In this document: one piece after another, positions 47,001-60,900 of the stretch | How the letters are laid out: each line of letters starts with the position of its first letter | How positions within the stretch are numbered: the stretch's first letter is position 1 | Assembly (NCBI GenBank): GCA_964017195.1 | Contig: OZ024895.1 | Span: 33,781,834-33,845,833 of the forward strand | From: Siderastrea radians | Lineage: Eukaryota > Cnidaria > Anthozoa > Scleractinia > Rhizangiidae | Reading direction: 5' to 3' | Length of the DNA: 64,000 bases | The notes under the pieces: generated by a model | Seen by the model: the letters and a program-made list of their open reading frames with translations, nothing else | The model's database searches: none | Told to the model about the DNA's origin: nothing | Made by a program: the position numbers and the translations under genes

Positions 47001-50000
47001 ATAGCGTTTGCTGTGGTGCTTTGTTTCGCTCCAACGCTCGCCATAGCGGTTGCTTATCAAACGCACTCAATAAGTCTGAATTATTTTTATCATTTGCTGT
47101 ACCCACTTACAGATACAGCCGTGTTGCTAACCCCAATTTTCGACCCCGTGATCTACGTTCTGCGAAGTAGCAACGTAAGAAGAAGTCTTTGCGAGTTCGT
47201 GCGCGAGCGAAGCGAGTCAATGCAATCTAGTCGCGCGAGGACGCAAACAGGACCGACAGCAACGACGGGGTTAGAAATGGCGGTGCAATCATAAAGATAT
47301 CATCGATATTTAAAGACTCAAAATGATAAACTAAAGGCAACAGTTGAAGTATTTGGTATGTTTCCGATTCGCGGAATTCAAGATAAACGTTCTGGGCGCG
47401 AGCCGGGTGATTAAACTAGAGAATGTCGTGATTGTCAGATCTCTAAACTCTTCATCTGTGTACTTATTGAAATAGGATTGACGAATACGAGCTACAAGAA
47501 AAGGGGAAAACAACTAAAATCGAACATAGCTGAAGATTGGAAACTTATCGGGTAACAATGGCTTGAAAGGATACAAGCTAGCTAAGGTTTAAATGATGAT
47601 AGGTCCTTTTTCCTTACGAAACTAACGATGTGACAGGATGGTTCGCACCAGAATCACGAGGTAAAAGCATGCTGAAGTGATGATTAAGACCTCTTAACGA
47701 AACAGGAGCGAACAGGCATTCTTGAACGATTTGTTATAACCAATCCTTTCACTCCCGCACCCAAACGCTTCTATATTTGGATTTTGTGAATGAAATCCCA
47801 CGTTGTGACCCACGTTCAAATGAAAGCTATATTGAGCACAGCTTTCTTATGATGCTGGTTAAACCTGTTTTAAGTTCTACGCAGTACATTCAATTGAAGT
47901 GTAAGGTGGTTCTAACTTTTCAGTCTGTAGATCTAAACCTACGTTGTGGCTATTCAAATGAAAGCTCTCACAAAGTTCTTTGCTAAGACGCCGTTTGTTT
48001 TTCATTGTTTTGCAAAATCAGATACAGAATTTTTCTTGAATTTTTATTTTGGGTGCTGTTATTAATGGACAGCCGTAGATGAAATGTCACGGACGAATGG
48101 TGGCTTGACTGTAATCCCATGTCATCAATAAGGCTGTTTTAAAAACATTAACCATCGATATCTGTCATCCAAAAGATCTTGATAAACATGATTGTCGTGA
48201 ATTGATGCTGAGCCCGCTTGAGTTGAAGTTCGAAACTTGACGACTCAGGATGTCTGGTGTTGAGTTAAACACGTTCCCTAATGGGAGACTGCACGCGGAG
48301 TAATGTCAGAATAAGACGACCTAGTAGAAGTTTTAGGCTCGTTTTAAACGTCTAACTTTTCCTACAACAAAAATAATGCAAATGAGCAAGAGGTATTGTT
48401 CCGGGTAATTTGCACGAAATTCGGCGCATAAAAAGTTCAACGTTTAAAACGGGCCTTACAATGCACACTGCATGAGTCTCTAAAGTGCCATGCATCTTTG
48501 TGGCATAAATAGCTTAAAAAGGAAAATCACCAGCCAAGCAAGAGTCAAAACAAAGTTAGGAAGTGTTGCTGTTGTAATTGTTATAAATTGAAAAAACAAA
48601 CATCACAGAAAAGACGAACTCGGTAGCTTTCGTTTGAAAAGTCACACATAAGGATTCCATCCATGCAGGCTCAGAAGTTAGAACCATCTTACACAGCGTA
48701 ATAACCAGTACCTTATGGAAAGCACTGCTGAGTAAATTCCATTTAAATGGTCAAACCTTTAAGTTAGAAGTTTCGTCCATAGACTGTAATGTTGGAACAA
48801 CGTAAAATGGTCAAGATCAGGTTTCGTTTCTATAAATCCCGATTTATTCAATAATTTTGTCAAAAGACATGCTCCAGTCATTGTGACAGTAATTATACAA
48901 GGAATAAAAAGCACTAAAACTGAACCAGACTTATTCCGTAAAAAAATTTTGTTTTAGAAGGATCACGTCGATTTAATGATGGATTGGGTTTTGACACTGG
49001 CTGGCTAAGTTCGTTTGGGTTGAAGTTAAAAAATTAGGAAAATATATGTAAATGTTTGCAAGATATAAATTAAGGATGTTACTTTGAAATGGAATTAAAT
49101 AAAAATCTCTGACATGGTTAAAACACTGCTTCTATTTTTATTAGTTTTTTAAGTGCATGCTTACAAAGCCAATTGCTTTTTATTTAAGGTCCAACGCATT
49201 AGGAAGCAGAATTAATTTATCTAGCTATTTTTCACGGCACTTTCAAAAGAAGAATCGCAGAATCGATCCTCTGTTTAAGCTAACTGATGCATGTTAGGAA
49301 TCTGTTCTATTTTTATCGGGAGTGAAATGATCATAAAAGAGGATTTGTCATAAACGAACCCCGCGAGCAGAGTCCCTTTCGACCTTTCTAGAAAAATTAA
49401 AAAGGCGATTCGAAGATCGGAGGGTACTATGCTCCCAGCATGATTTCAAAATAAAATTTTACGACTTTGTTTTAGTCAAAACATAATTTTATATTTCAAA
49501 GACGTCAGATTTTTCCTATCCTCTTGTACGCATCTTGTACGCATTTATTATAGTTTAATATCAGCTGGTGTTTGAACGCACGAAGCAAAGTGTCTGAATT
49601 ATTAAATAACAGCCCCTATATCCTTCATGAACACTTTCATCCGCAATCATGTCAAATCTAATATATCAGTAATTAGAGACACTAAAACGAAACATTAATT
49701 CAATAATAAATTCCTGTTTTAGTTAAATCACAAGTACGTCGATTTGAAATCCGGCCTTTCTGAAGACAAGTAAACTAAGGTGTCCGCTAGTAAATATGCC
49801 AAACGCGTCAATCTCCAGGCACGTTTTCACACAGTTTCGAAGAAGGCGCCGCTTAAACAAAGTGTCTGCAAGAAAATTCAATGACAAGCGTAGTCAACTG
49901 ATACAAGCATAAGACAGCTTTGGCGCACTCGGGACTTATTTTTCCATTGGCTGTCACAGCTTAAGCTAGTAACCAAAGACAAAAAGAAGGCCATCTATAT

Positions 50001-51871
50001 TCAACTCGTTAAAAAAACAAAATTAATTAGCTCTATTCGTTTATGGTGGCCATTAACCTTGAATCCTGACATCTTTAGTAACCCTTTAAGCCCTAACAGT
50101 AACGAAATCAGAAATTTCTCGTTACATTTTCACTACTTGTTCAAACATTCAAGTGACGAGAATAAAGGAGGTGATCACTAAGGATAGGATGTCTGGATAT
50201 TTAGACAAATTCTCCTCACTAGTTCCATCAGAAATGTACGGAGAACAGTAAGGAGAATATGCATTTTCATATCAGGGCTTGAAGGGTTAATATATTTAAG
50301 TGGGATTGGCTTTTGACACTGCTTGGCTAAACTCGCGTGGTTTGAATCAAACATAAACTAACAAGGGAAAAATGGTGATAAATGCTCTTTTCGTTAAGAA
50401 TTTACGTGACGTCATAACAGCTGGTATTCGAACACACGAAGAAGCGCCTGAGTTTATAACAGAGGAATCTTGCATAGAATCTAGCATATCTGTTTACAGA
50501 AACTAGGCCTCGCGTAACTCGAAATCGACTTTACGTTAAATCGATATGCTCATCCTTTGCACATATAGCTGCTAGGTAACATCAGTTTTGGTACGTTTTC
50601 AGTACTTTCAAAGAAATAGGCTATTTCCGAATCGCGTTTTGTCTCCCGTGTCAATTCGAGGCCTGGTGCACAACGTTCTGTATTAAAATACGTTTTACTT
50701 GGATGTGGATGAAAATTCGTCATGCAAAAACACGCGAAGGTCAAATTAGCTCGTTCGCGCTTTCCCAAGATTGGAAAGAGAAATAGACTGCTAGCAAACT
50801 GACTGTGATTAAAAAAAGTTGAAAACAGTTGTATCGGTACAGTTAATGTCTGTAAACCAGCTGTGAGTTTATAATTGCCACATGAATTAAACGTTCTTTT
50901 CTGATCATGTATTTTGCACGTCATAATCTTTACTGAGTCAAATCTTGATTCAGTGGTTCTAATCTTATATTCTTATGGTGCTCAAAGTACTCAGACAGAT
51001 TTTTGTTTTCGGAGTCTCTCTGTCTCGAGATGGAATACCACGGGCCGTGGTTCAGCCTCTTGTTGAGTTACAGCGCCTGTTGTGACTAACCAGTGCGATC
51101 CTGCGTCGGCAGGTTCTGTCGCAGCTGCTGCAGGCGAATTCCGCGCCTGGCCCTGAGGGTGCTGGTGCTGCCCTCTGCCGTCTTCTCTCTCTCTGTCCTT
51201 TCTTCCCACTGCTCCTCGATCTCTCTTCCCCTCACTCCTCTAGACACCCGCCTTCACAGTCATTCTCCAGCTACTGCAGTCATCAGCTTCAGTTCACAGC
51301 CTGCTGTGTCGATGTCACCTACCCTCTTGTCTCGCTTACAGGCGTCTTTGTAGCTTAGGACAGGTCTTCCAGCAGGTCTCAGGCCGGTGGCTAGCACGCC
51401 GTACAGAATACTCAGACAGATAACACGGCGGTTACATGGCCGACAACTACAGCTGAATTACTTAACTTTTACATGTATTACCCGACTATAACCATTCAAA
51501 CAAAGCCCTTTTTTATCCAATATACTGCAAAGTGAAATTTTGATTTTCTTCTTTCTCTTAAACTTGACAGTGAAACGATTGAGGGCGATTCAAGAACTGC
51601 GAGTTGAAAAAATGCACTCAGAGCACAACCTACGGGGGAGACACTTTTCGGGCTCGTCCCACGTGCGGAAGAAATATGTGACGAACCCAAAGAGCATTGC
51701 GCACGAGGCTATGTGGTCCCGAATGTTTGGACTATTTCTAATCTGGGCCATCTAGACTGATATGCCGTTACTGTTTCCTTGGCAAACGAAAGTGGCGATC
51801 GTAAACACTACACAGTTAGTTCGACCAACCATCTCGTTTGTTTATTTGCTGTCGGTCTTGTTTTGTCGTTG

Positions 51872-51937
<66 letters not shown>

Positions 51938-54900
51938 TTAAGCAGAATGAAAATTGCGAAGCTAAAAATATTTTTTCAATATCATTTTTTAATATCGTTT
52001 TTATCGTTGATCAGTTTAAGCATTTATTAATTTAGATAGAGTCTGAAATTGAGGAAATTTACTGTAAGATGCATAGCAGCTTATTAAAGCTTTAAATGGT
52101 TTTATTGTTTTCTTGAACAGTGCATGCAATTTCGTCAGGTGACGTCTCTATTTTTGCTGATGAGGACTTGAACTCTCGAGACAACTTATTAACCGAGTAC
52201 TGTGAATTCTATGTTTTTCTTATAAGCGCACGCAATGAATTAAAAATATCTTAATATATAGACAAGAGTGTTTTCGAGGAAAATAGACCACTCGTAAAGT
52301 TCATACGAAACTACATCCGGGACTCGAGTGGCGTATTTTCCATATCCTCACTTGGATATAGATGACGTCATTTCCCGCTCTTACACTGTTGTTTGTGCAA
52401 AAATCCTCTTGTCCATATAATAAAAAGAAAATTACACGGTGGCTTGAAGATATGAATTTTATTTTCTGATGATAAAAAACAATACTTTACTCGCTCACTG
52501 CGCTCGTTCGTAAAATATTGTTTTTACCACTCGAAAATAAAATTCATATCTTCGCGCCGCCGTGTAATATCCTCTATATGTGCTGCATTAGAATATTTGA
52601 AAATAGAGTGTACATAGAGGATATTACACGACGGCGCGAAGATATGAGTTTTATTTTTGAGTGGTAAAAGCAATATTTTACGAACGAGCGCAGCGAGTGA
52701 GTAAAATATTGTTTTTTACCACCAGAAAATAAAATTCATATCTTCAAGCCGCTTAGTAATTTTCTTTTCATTATATTGACAAGAGTATTTTTACAATAAC
52801 TGAGCGAATTCTCGCGCGCTGATTGGCTAATTTTTATTGTCAATAAGAGTACAGACGGATGAAACGCGTAAAGCTGACGCAATCAGCAAAAGTTCAGTTT
52901 GTCAGACTTTTCAGCGCTGCATTCTTGACGAGGCGATAATTGTACCACAAATCTAGTAATCTACAAAGAGGAAATCATCTAAAATTTATGTGTTAAAACT
53001 GAAGAAACCATTGCAACCTTAGAGCGAAAAGTTGAGGATGTTTGTTGAGGATTTAGACCTGAAAATCGGCGGTGAGCGGGAATTTGTGCTCTCAATATTT
53101 TTTATGCTGAACCGAGTTTTAGCGGATTATTTTGTGAACAGTTTTCACTGGATTAAAGGTTAGTTGAGCAATTCTAATTTTTCCTTGTATTTCTGGCCTA
53201 TTCTTACTAAAGTTTTAATTTACAATACAACACTTTGACAATGTGATGACGAAATTTATCATCAATAAGAGGACAGACGCATAAAAACTGACGGCAATTT
53301 GTTAATTTGCACAAACAACAGTGTAAAAGCGGGAAATGACGTCATCGATATCCTCACTAGCGAGGATGTGGAAAATACGCCACTCGAGTCCCGGATGTAG
53401 TTTCTTATGAACTTTACGAGTGGTCTATTTTCCATTAAAACACTCTTGTCTATATAATAAAACAGGATATGCAAGTTCAGTTCAGTTACTGAATTCCTTA
53501 CCTACTTTAGCCTGTTCCAGGCGTTCAGATAGTGGAGCGTAAGCGAAAAATAAAGCGAGCGAAAGAGCGGGAAAAAAAACGAGGGGAGACTGGGGGAGAG
53601 GACGAAAAACGCCTGGAACAGGTTATACTTACTTGCTCGTTAAAGTATTTGAAAATGAAAAATGAAGTTCGTTTTGTAACTAGATCCCACAAAAAACAAA
53701 TATTAGAATATATAATTTAACTGTGATCGAAAAGAACATTCGGAGAAAAAAATGGCACGAAATTACTCCGTCCTAAGTTAGCTGCAAAGTTGTTTTGCAG
53801 CTAAACATTTCTGCTCGCGCAGAATAAGCGCTAGGATAAGAGATGTACGAATACTTTCAGTGTGCTTTACGACTGGCACATAAATTAACTATGCATCATT
53901 TCTATACCTCTCATTGTTAAGATAGCTGCTCCTACAAAAATGTTGCAGACTTCAATTGAAGAGGATTTATACTCATTAGTATTTCGATAATTCTCTAGTG
54001 GTTCGAACCAAAAACAAACCCCTATGCTTACTCTAGTACAAAAATTCAACCCTGTAAAGCACCCAGTAATCAAAGAAAACAGTTTCGTACTTGCCATAAC
54101 ACATAAGTCAATTCCAGCAATGCCCCCGCGACATCGTTACAGACGCCTGCTATGCAGGCTGCTTACATGCACAAATAATTGAAGTACTCACCACCTAAGA
54201 GACTGACGGGTCTAGTTTGATCGCCGAGGGGGGAAGGTTCGAGTTGCGTGCTTTGTTTCGCTGTATGGGGTCGGCCGTGGTAGAAGTGGCAGTCACTCAC
54301 TCGGTGACGGCTGAGGTCGATATTGAGCTTGTCAACAATGGCCAGATTACTTACAACCGAATCAATAAAACTCTTTTTCATGAAATGTTTGCGCAAACGC
54401 TTTGGGTCGTTCAATCTGTTAACCGCTAGCTTGACTGTTGGCTGTCGTTTTATAGGAGCGCAGGAAATCCCTTACCGATTCCGTGCAGTGTTTCGTTGCT
54501 TGGCCAAACCAATGTAATTCGAAGTTTGTCTTGCACTCTAGATAAATCAAGGATATCTTCGACTGCTTAGGTTTCACCATCTGAAGAAATTAAGACGAAC
54601 CAGTGTAAGATTGAGCAGAAAATGTCGAATAAATCCCAATTGGTGGTACGTTGCTGCGTTAACCACGAGGTGAATGAAATTCTATCAGAATGAACGGGTG
54701 ACGTTGAAATACGATGAACAGAGCCGTTACGGACACTTCGTTCACCCGTTCAAATTACGGGCGGGACACCGACAACTTATAATTACTGCGCCCGATGCAC
54801 AATATTCTCCAACATAGGCCAAACACGGCACCCATATGGGCCTATTTGTGCTAATACTGTTACCACCAGTTAGCCGACAAATGTATATGAAAAGACCTTA

Positions 54901-57900
54901 CAGTGCCCGGGAAGCTATCAGTAGTTTCGAAAAAAACATGCCCCACTCTTAACCTTCTTTTAAAGAGAATTTATGCTAACAACTTATTCAAGGTGACTGA
55001 CCATAATTATCAGTTTATGCTCCTTGTGAGTAACAAATATGCATACCGTATTGAAATTTTTAAGCTCATTTTACAATTCGTGTAGCTTGATTTTGGAGAC
55101 AAAACCGTTTTATCAATGGTTTTGACGTCGTTACTGAACTGCAAAACGCCTTTTTTTCGCCAGTGCTCAGTCAAGCAATTTGGAACCCAGCCTCAGCTAA
55201 AAAAATAGCCGTTCTTATTAAAAGAGTGGGTCACTGTAACTTCTAGTAACTGTTTACATTTTTCTCAGGTATCTTACGGTTCAACGTCCCCAGTTCTATC
55301 AAAGAAGGCGGAATATCCCTTGTTCTTTAGAACAATACCATCAGATACGGCATGCAATAAAGCCCGTATTGCCCTGCTGAAGAAATTCAATTGGAAACAA
55401 GTAGGACTGATAGGAAAGACTGATATAATTCATTCCGAGGTAGGCTATGTGGAATTTATTATTACTGTTTTTAAAAGGGGTCAAGGTTGTAGTTTTTAGA
55501 AAATGTGACGCCATTTAAATGAGAAAGAAATAAAGGGACAAACAAAACCCCAATTAGTCTGCAAACGAGATCACTTTAATTCGGTTTGGTAGAACACTGG
55601 CTCCGTGTCCAACCATTAATTTTTAACTACAATTTTAACGTTTAATTTTAAATCAACTTAAGATCTGTAAAATTTACCAATTTTCTTAACTTTGCAGCTT
55701 AATTCTCCCTCCTCGGCCCCATTCTTTCTCTTAAAAAATTATAACAGTCATGAAGAATTATCAAAGTTTTACTTAGCCTTTACTCCCAAACTGTAGGGGC
55801 ATTTTTTGATTGTGTGAAACCTCGGAAAGAGAACAAAAGACAAAAAGCTGCTTTGAGGTGTATAGAAACGCTCCCTTAACCAAGATGGTTTCTGCCTTCA
55901 AACAGTTTCCTTGAGCCTCGCTGGCATCGCTTTATCGCCAGTCGCTTGCTGATATCGAGGTGGAATGAGAGGCGGTCGGGTGACCGATTAGTCCAGTAAT
56001 TCTTTTTTTCTTTTTCAAGACTACAGCTGACTTACATGAAAAACTAGCAGAAGAAAATGTTAGGATACTCACATCCGAAACGTTTGTCGACGATCCTACA
56101 TCCCAAGTCAAAAGTCTTAAGGTAAGTTTTTCCTCACTAAGCAGGGGCACTCCTTGAAATGTTTGGCATGTTTGGTGGAGGCCTGAGGCCCGCCTCTTAG
56201 ACCCTTTGCCTATCTTCAGACGGAGGAAAGCATGCCATTTTCCCTACCCAATTTAGACCTGTGTCTCAAGGTATTGCCCCTTCCAAGCTAAAATAACAAA
56301 AATCCATACTCTAGTTCAGACTAACAGTGAAATTATACACAATCTCGACGAAAAGACATTCAAAAAGTCATCGAGCAAAAGACAAGGACTCCACTGGCGG
56401 TCGGTGGGAACGCGGTGGTGTAGTGGTTAGCGCGTTGGACTTCAGATCTGAAGGTCGGTGGCTCGACGCCCAGTCCCTGCCATCGTGTTTTTCCTAAGAC
56501 AAGATACTTTGCTCCACGTTGTCTCTCTCCACCCAGGTGTATAAATGGGTACCGGCGACTGCTGGGGGATAACCCTGCGATGGACTAGCATCCCGTCCAG
56601 GGGGGAGTAGCAATACTCTCAGTTGCTTCGTGCTACAGAAACTGGGATAAGCTCTGGCAGTGTGGGCCTCCTTGGCCCGAGTGCGACTTTATCCTATCCA
56701 CTGGCGGTCGAGAGTATTTCTTAAAGCTTACTTCTTATTTGAACACAGGATAAAGACGTCCGGATAATATTCGGAAATTTTGACGAGAGAAGCGCAAGAA
56801 AAGTATTTTGTCAGGTACGTCCATTAAAAAAGTATTCACTTCAAGTAGAGATTGCAGTCTTTCTATTTAAATGTAACGTTTTGGCTAATTCGCTCTCAAT
56901 AAATTTCCCTTCGTTAATTCGCTGTATGCCCAGAGACAATTGATGTCTCAGTGTTGGAGATCATATCTTGCTGTCGTGAAATGTAAGGCAGTCTTCATTT
57001 TTCTCTTACGACGCGACCGGTTAGAGAGCCATGCATGAGCAGTTCCACAATCACATGCCTCGTGGAACGAGCATGTAGCTTTCACTTTGTCATGAAATGC
57101 GATTTTGTGCATGGGTATGCACCCATGGCCGTTTTATTTTCTACAAACAATGACCAAAACGGGGGGAGGGGGTGGACGATTATCTCTGACACTTTTATAT
57201 GGGAGTCCTCTCCATTTCCCCCTCTCCCATCCACCCATCGACCCTTACCTTTTAAAAATATTACACTAAATATAGCTTTACTCCACTAAGATCTTATCGA
57301 TTCTATTGCTTGAGCAGCCCACTACCCATATCGCTGTGTCCTCACGTATTCTCTCTACAGGTGTATCGCACTGGTTTGTACGGCGCACGCTATGCTTGGC
57401 TTATACCAGGATGGTACGGTAAGGACTGGTGGAAGAAAAACTTATCAGAGGAGTCACCGGCTTGCACTGTGGATGAGATGGACAAAGCTGTCAAAGGTTA
57501 TATCGCTTGTGACAGTGTGAAAATGAGCCCTTATAACACTGCCACTGTGTCTGGGCAGGTAAGAGATGTATGAACTTAATCTTATTAACCTGTTCTGATT
57601 GGTTCATATGCGTTGGCTTCGTCGGTTATGCTCTGAGCCTTTTTCAGGCTCATTAATGTCACGTGCCTAAATAAAGGTGATCTTGATCTTGCCAGAGTGA
57701 TTGCTTTGGTGCTGACGTCATTGTTCATATCTCAGTTGCGTTTAGAAATTCACCAGATAAAAAACAGATATCTTAACTAAAAGGAGCAGCGTGCAAAATT
57801 TAGTTATCGTCTCATGTTTGAAGGGAAGCAGTCTCAAAACATGCCTCAAACGATGTATGTATGTACGTTGCAGACCTTTATATGGCTGGGTAGCAGCTCT

Positions 57901-60900
57901 TGCCACACAGCAATACTAATGTTCGCGAATCTCATTCAATTCTCACGTATTCTTTCTATGTATGCCAGATACAGTTACTAACTGGTAACATCACTCTATG
58001 ACTAGGCTGTGATAAATTGTACCAATATGGAGATCAAACGAACGCCAACGCAGACAAAAAAAGTTAACTCTATTTAGCCTGAGGGAGGGGACACGAATTT
58101 GAACTTTTTTAACGTGTTTTAATTTGCAAGCAAAGGTCATCGAATCGTCTGACTTTTCCTAAAATTTATTTGGAAACAATTTGGTATGCCTTGTCATTGT
58201 TCGTCAGCAATTTGATATGACATGTTTTCGTTCATCAAATTCCATGTTGCTATGGAACCATATTTTGATATGCCGTTTATTCAGAAATAAATAAATATTC
58301 TTGTGTTAAATGAAAATTGTCTTAAGCTTCATTGAACCAAGTCTTTTACATTTTTAGTCCCAGCGCTTTTACGTTTTCTTTCAGACGCCCAAACAGATCA
58401 GTTCTCGATACCAGATAAAAACGGGGAGAACACTTCAATCCACGGACGCTGGATTTGCATACGATGCTGTGTGGACAATAGCAATTGCACTGAACAGAAC
58501 TGAAGAATACCTGAACAGAAAAAAATCGCCTTTGTCCATAAATAACTTCACTTATGTCGATAAAGAACTGGTGAAACACTTCAAAGTGGTGATCGAGGAA
58601 ACAAACTTCACTGGCGTAACAGTAAGTAAAGAGCTAAGTTATACAGCTCTCAAATGATATTAAGTAAAGGCCGTTTTACACATGCGATGTTTTGTGCGCT
58701 TAAGCTCCCGATGAAAATCGCCAGTGCAAACTATAGCTGAGGTTTTCGTGCAATTTGTCGCCACGATATTGTGGACGTTTCGATCATGTTCGAACCTTGG
58801 TGCAATTGGCGGCGACTTTTGGGAAGTTGCAGGAAATTTCGCACTCCAATCTCAGAGAAATCGCAATAAAAATGATATTCGTGATATTTTCTATTTAATT
58901 TCAGTTCACTTTACTTCATTTCATTTCGCTTTATTTCTTTTCTCTTCATTTCATTTCATTTTTTGTTTTATCTTATCTTATTTCATTTCATTTTATTTTA
59001 TTTTATTTTATTTTCTCTTCCAACACTTGTTTATGTTCCTGTCAGGGCCCAGTGCAGTTTACATCTAGTGGTGATCGAATGGGATACATGAAGATTGAAC
59101 AATTACAAGGTTAGTAAATCGAGTATAAAATCATTTGTTTCGAGTATTAATGTCTTGGTGGATCCATGAAGGGAATAGAGCGATGAGATTCACTGTCAAG
59201 GGTATTTTCATAAACATTTTCATAACCATCTGCATTGCGGGAAAAATAGAAGCCGGTGTTCAAAAGTGTTCGTAAAAATTTAATTCTGACGAATTTATTA
59301 CTTTGTCTGATCAAATTTAAGTGATTTAACTTAATTATACTGTCTAGTAAAGGTTTTTTTTTTGCTTTTGTTTGCTTGCTTTCAATGCATGTATGGGTAA
59401 AAATTTCCCGCGGTGCGCGGACTTTACGCCGTTTCAATCGCGACAAACTCCATTGTATGAAGAAATTAAAAAACTGCCTGATAAAACATTTGTCAGCAGA
59501 CGGCTGATCAAAACCACAATTGCTAAACAATTTCGATTGTTTCGATTGTCTGGCGAAGATAAACTAGCTGCCAATTTAAACTCTCTGCTACAAATATTCA
59601 TCATTTCGTTTCAAGATTATGAAAGCACGGTCTACTACTTTCTAGTACTTTCCAGAATATATAATAAACGTCTAAATTTGTAAAAACAAAAGAATTCTTG
59701 ACCTCAAATGTGATCATTATTTGCAGATGAATACAACGAAGTTGATTTGTCAGAGTCTTGTCACAAACATGAGGTTCAGATAAATCGAGGTGTTGCACGC
59801 GATCTTAATCACCTTGGCTCGATTCCTATTGACTGGCCCTTGACAGATGACTTTGAAGCGGCTTTCTTTCGCGCTAAGTTGTTTTTTATTTTAGCTGTAT
59901 AAGCGATTCAAAATGCACAACTTGCTCGTGAATTCCTGGTAAATTTTCATGTTGACAACTGATCATATATTGTACTGTTATGCAATTCGTGCGATAAACA
60001 ATGATTTTTCGCTTGAAATATTTCTTAATCTGAAAAAGAATTCATTCGCCAGCCTCGCAGACGTAACTACCAGGAAAGTTGTTTTATCTTTGTTTTACTT
60101 ACAGTTGTATTAGGGGCGGACAATTTTATATTTGGAGGGGAGGGAGTTGGGCAAATACGAAAAAAAACTTCCGCACAGCTTTTGCAGAAGAAATAACAGT
60201 CGTGCATAGCGGTCAAATAAAATTCATACGAAGCTTTTAGTTTATTAGTCACTCCCAAAAAAGACATAAATGAAAACCATGAGTTCATGACATCGTTGTG
60301 ACAAAAGGTGATTTTTGGTTGCTACCTTAACGATGTAATTTATGCATGGTCACTGGTTAAGTTAACCGTTGAAACCACTCCATGAATCTCATAATTTTTT
60401 CTTCTTTTTACTTCTTTAGATGAAGAGGAGAAGACAATACTGTTATATCTACGCCAAAATGATAGTGTCATTGATGTAGAAGGATCTCAGTTTGCTTGGC
60501 AAGGTAACTAAGATCATATTACATAAATAAGGTGGCAACGCAACTGGCGATCTTCTCCAACTCTTCAGCAATGCTTGATAAAATCATGAGAATTGTTGCC
60601 CGGGCACCTTGCGAATTGAAATAGTCCTGGCCTTTCGCAAAGTTTTCTCGAGAAAAAATTTTAGCGTCTTTGCAACTAAAATGCAAAAATTGATATCGCG
60701 AAAAAAGAAAGTCTCTAACTAATTTGAGAAACATCTCACCAAGTTCTCCAAATTTGCACAAATCTAGTAAGTCGTCACGAAAATTTCCTGTAAAAAGGTA
60801 CGAAACGCAACGGCTTCAAATCAAGATGTCAATCGGGTTCAAGCTTCGCGATTGATTGATATGTCGCTAGGATAAAATTTCGTTCATGTCTCTCGGGCGT

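Larger units (their letters stand above)
39892..55268 (+). other. 15.4-kb intron 2 of the GABA-B-like gene
   Basis: Bounded by GTAAGT at 39892 and TTTCTCAG at 55261-55268. Protein runs NLIT | VSYGSTSP across it, matching the continuous family sequence. Inside lie an intronless GPCR gene, a 574-bp palindrome, a MITE pair, tandem repeats, a LINE fragment and foldback elements. Stretches 41412-42430, 42975-44240, 45185-46250, 48805-50075 and 53630-55260 hold nothing I recognise. Confidence 0.85.

Noticed and set aside
51779..52035. Poly-Ile and poly-Tyr proteins
   Set aside because: Direct translation of the ATT microsatellite.
56404..56480. tRNA gene
   Set aside because: It has A and B boxes but is the head of a SINE with its own target duplication, and its anticodon loop does not give a sensible isoacceptor.
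59727..59790. Possible extra GABA-B-like exon (DEYNEVDLSESCHKH) after TTTGCAG
   Set aside because: The acceptor is good and phase 1 fits, but only a weak GTGTTG donor follows and the peptide does not match the family, while exon 9 at 60420 fits directly after exon 8.
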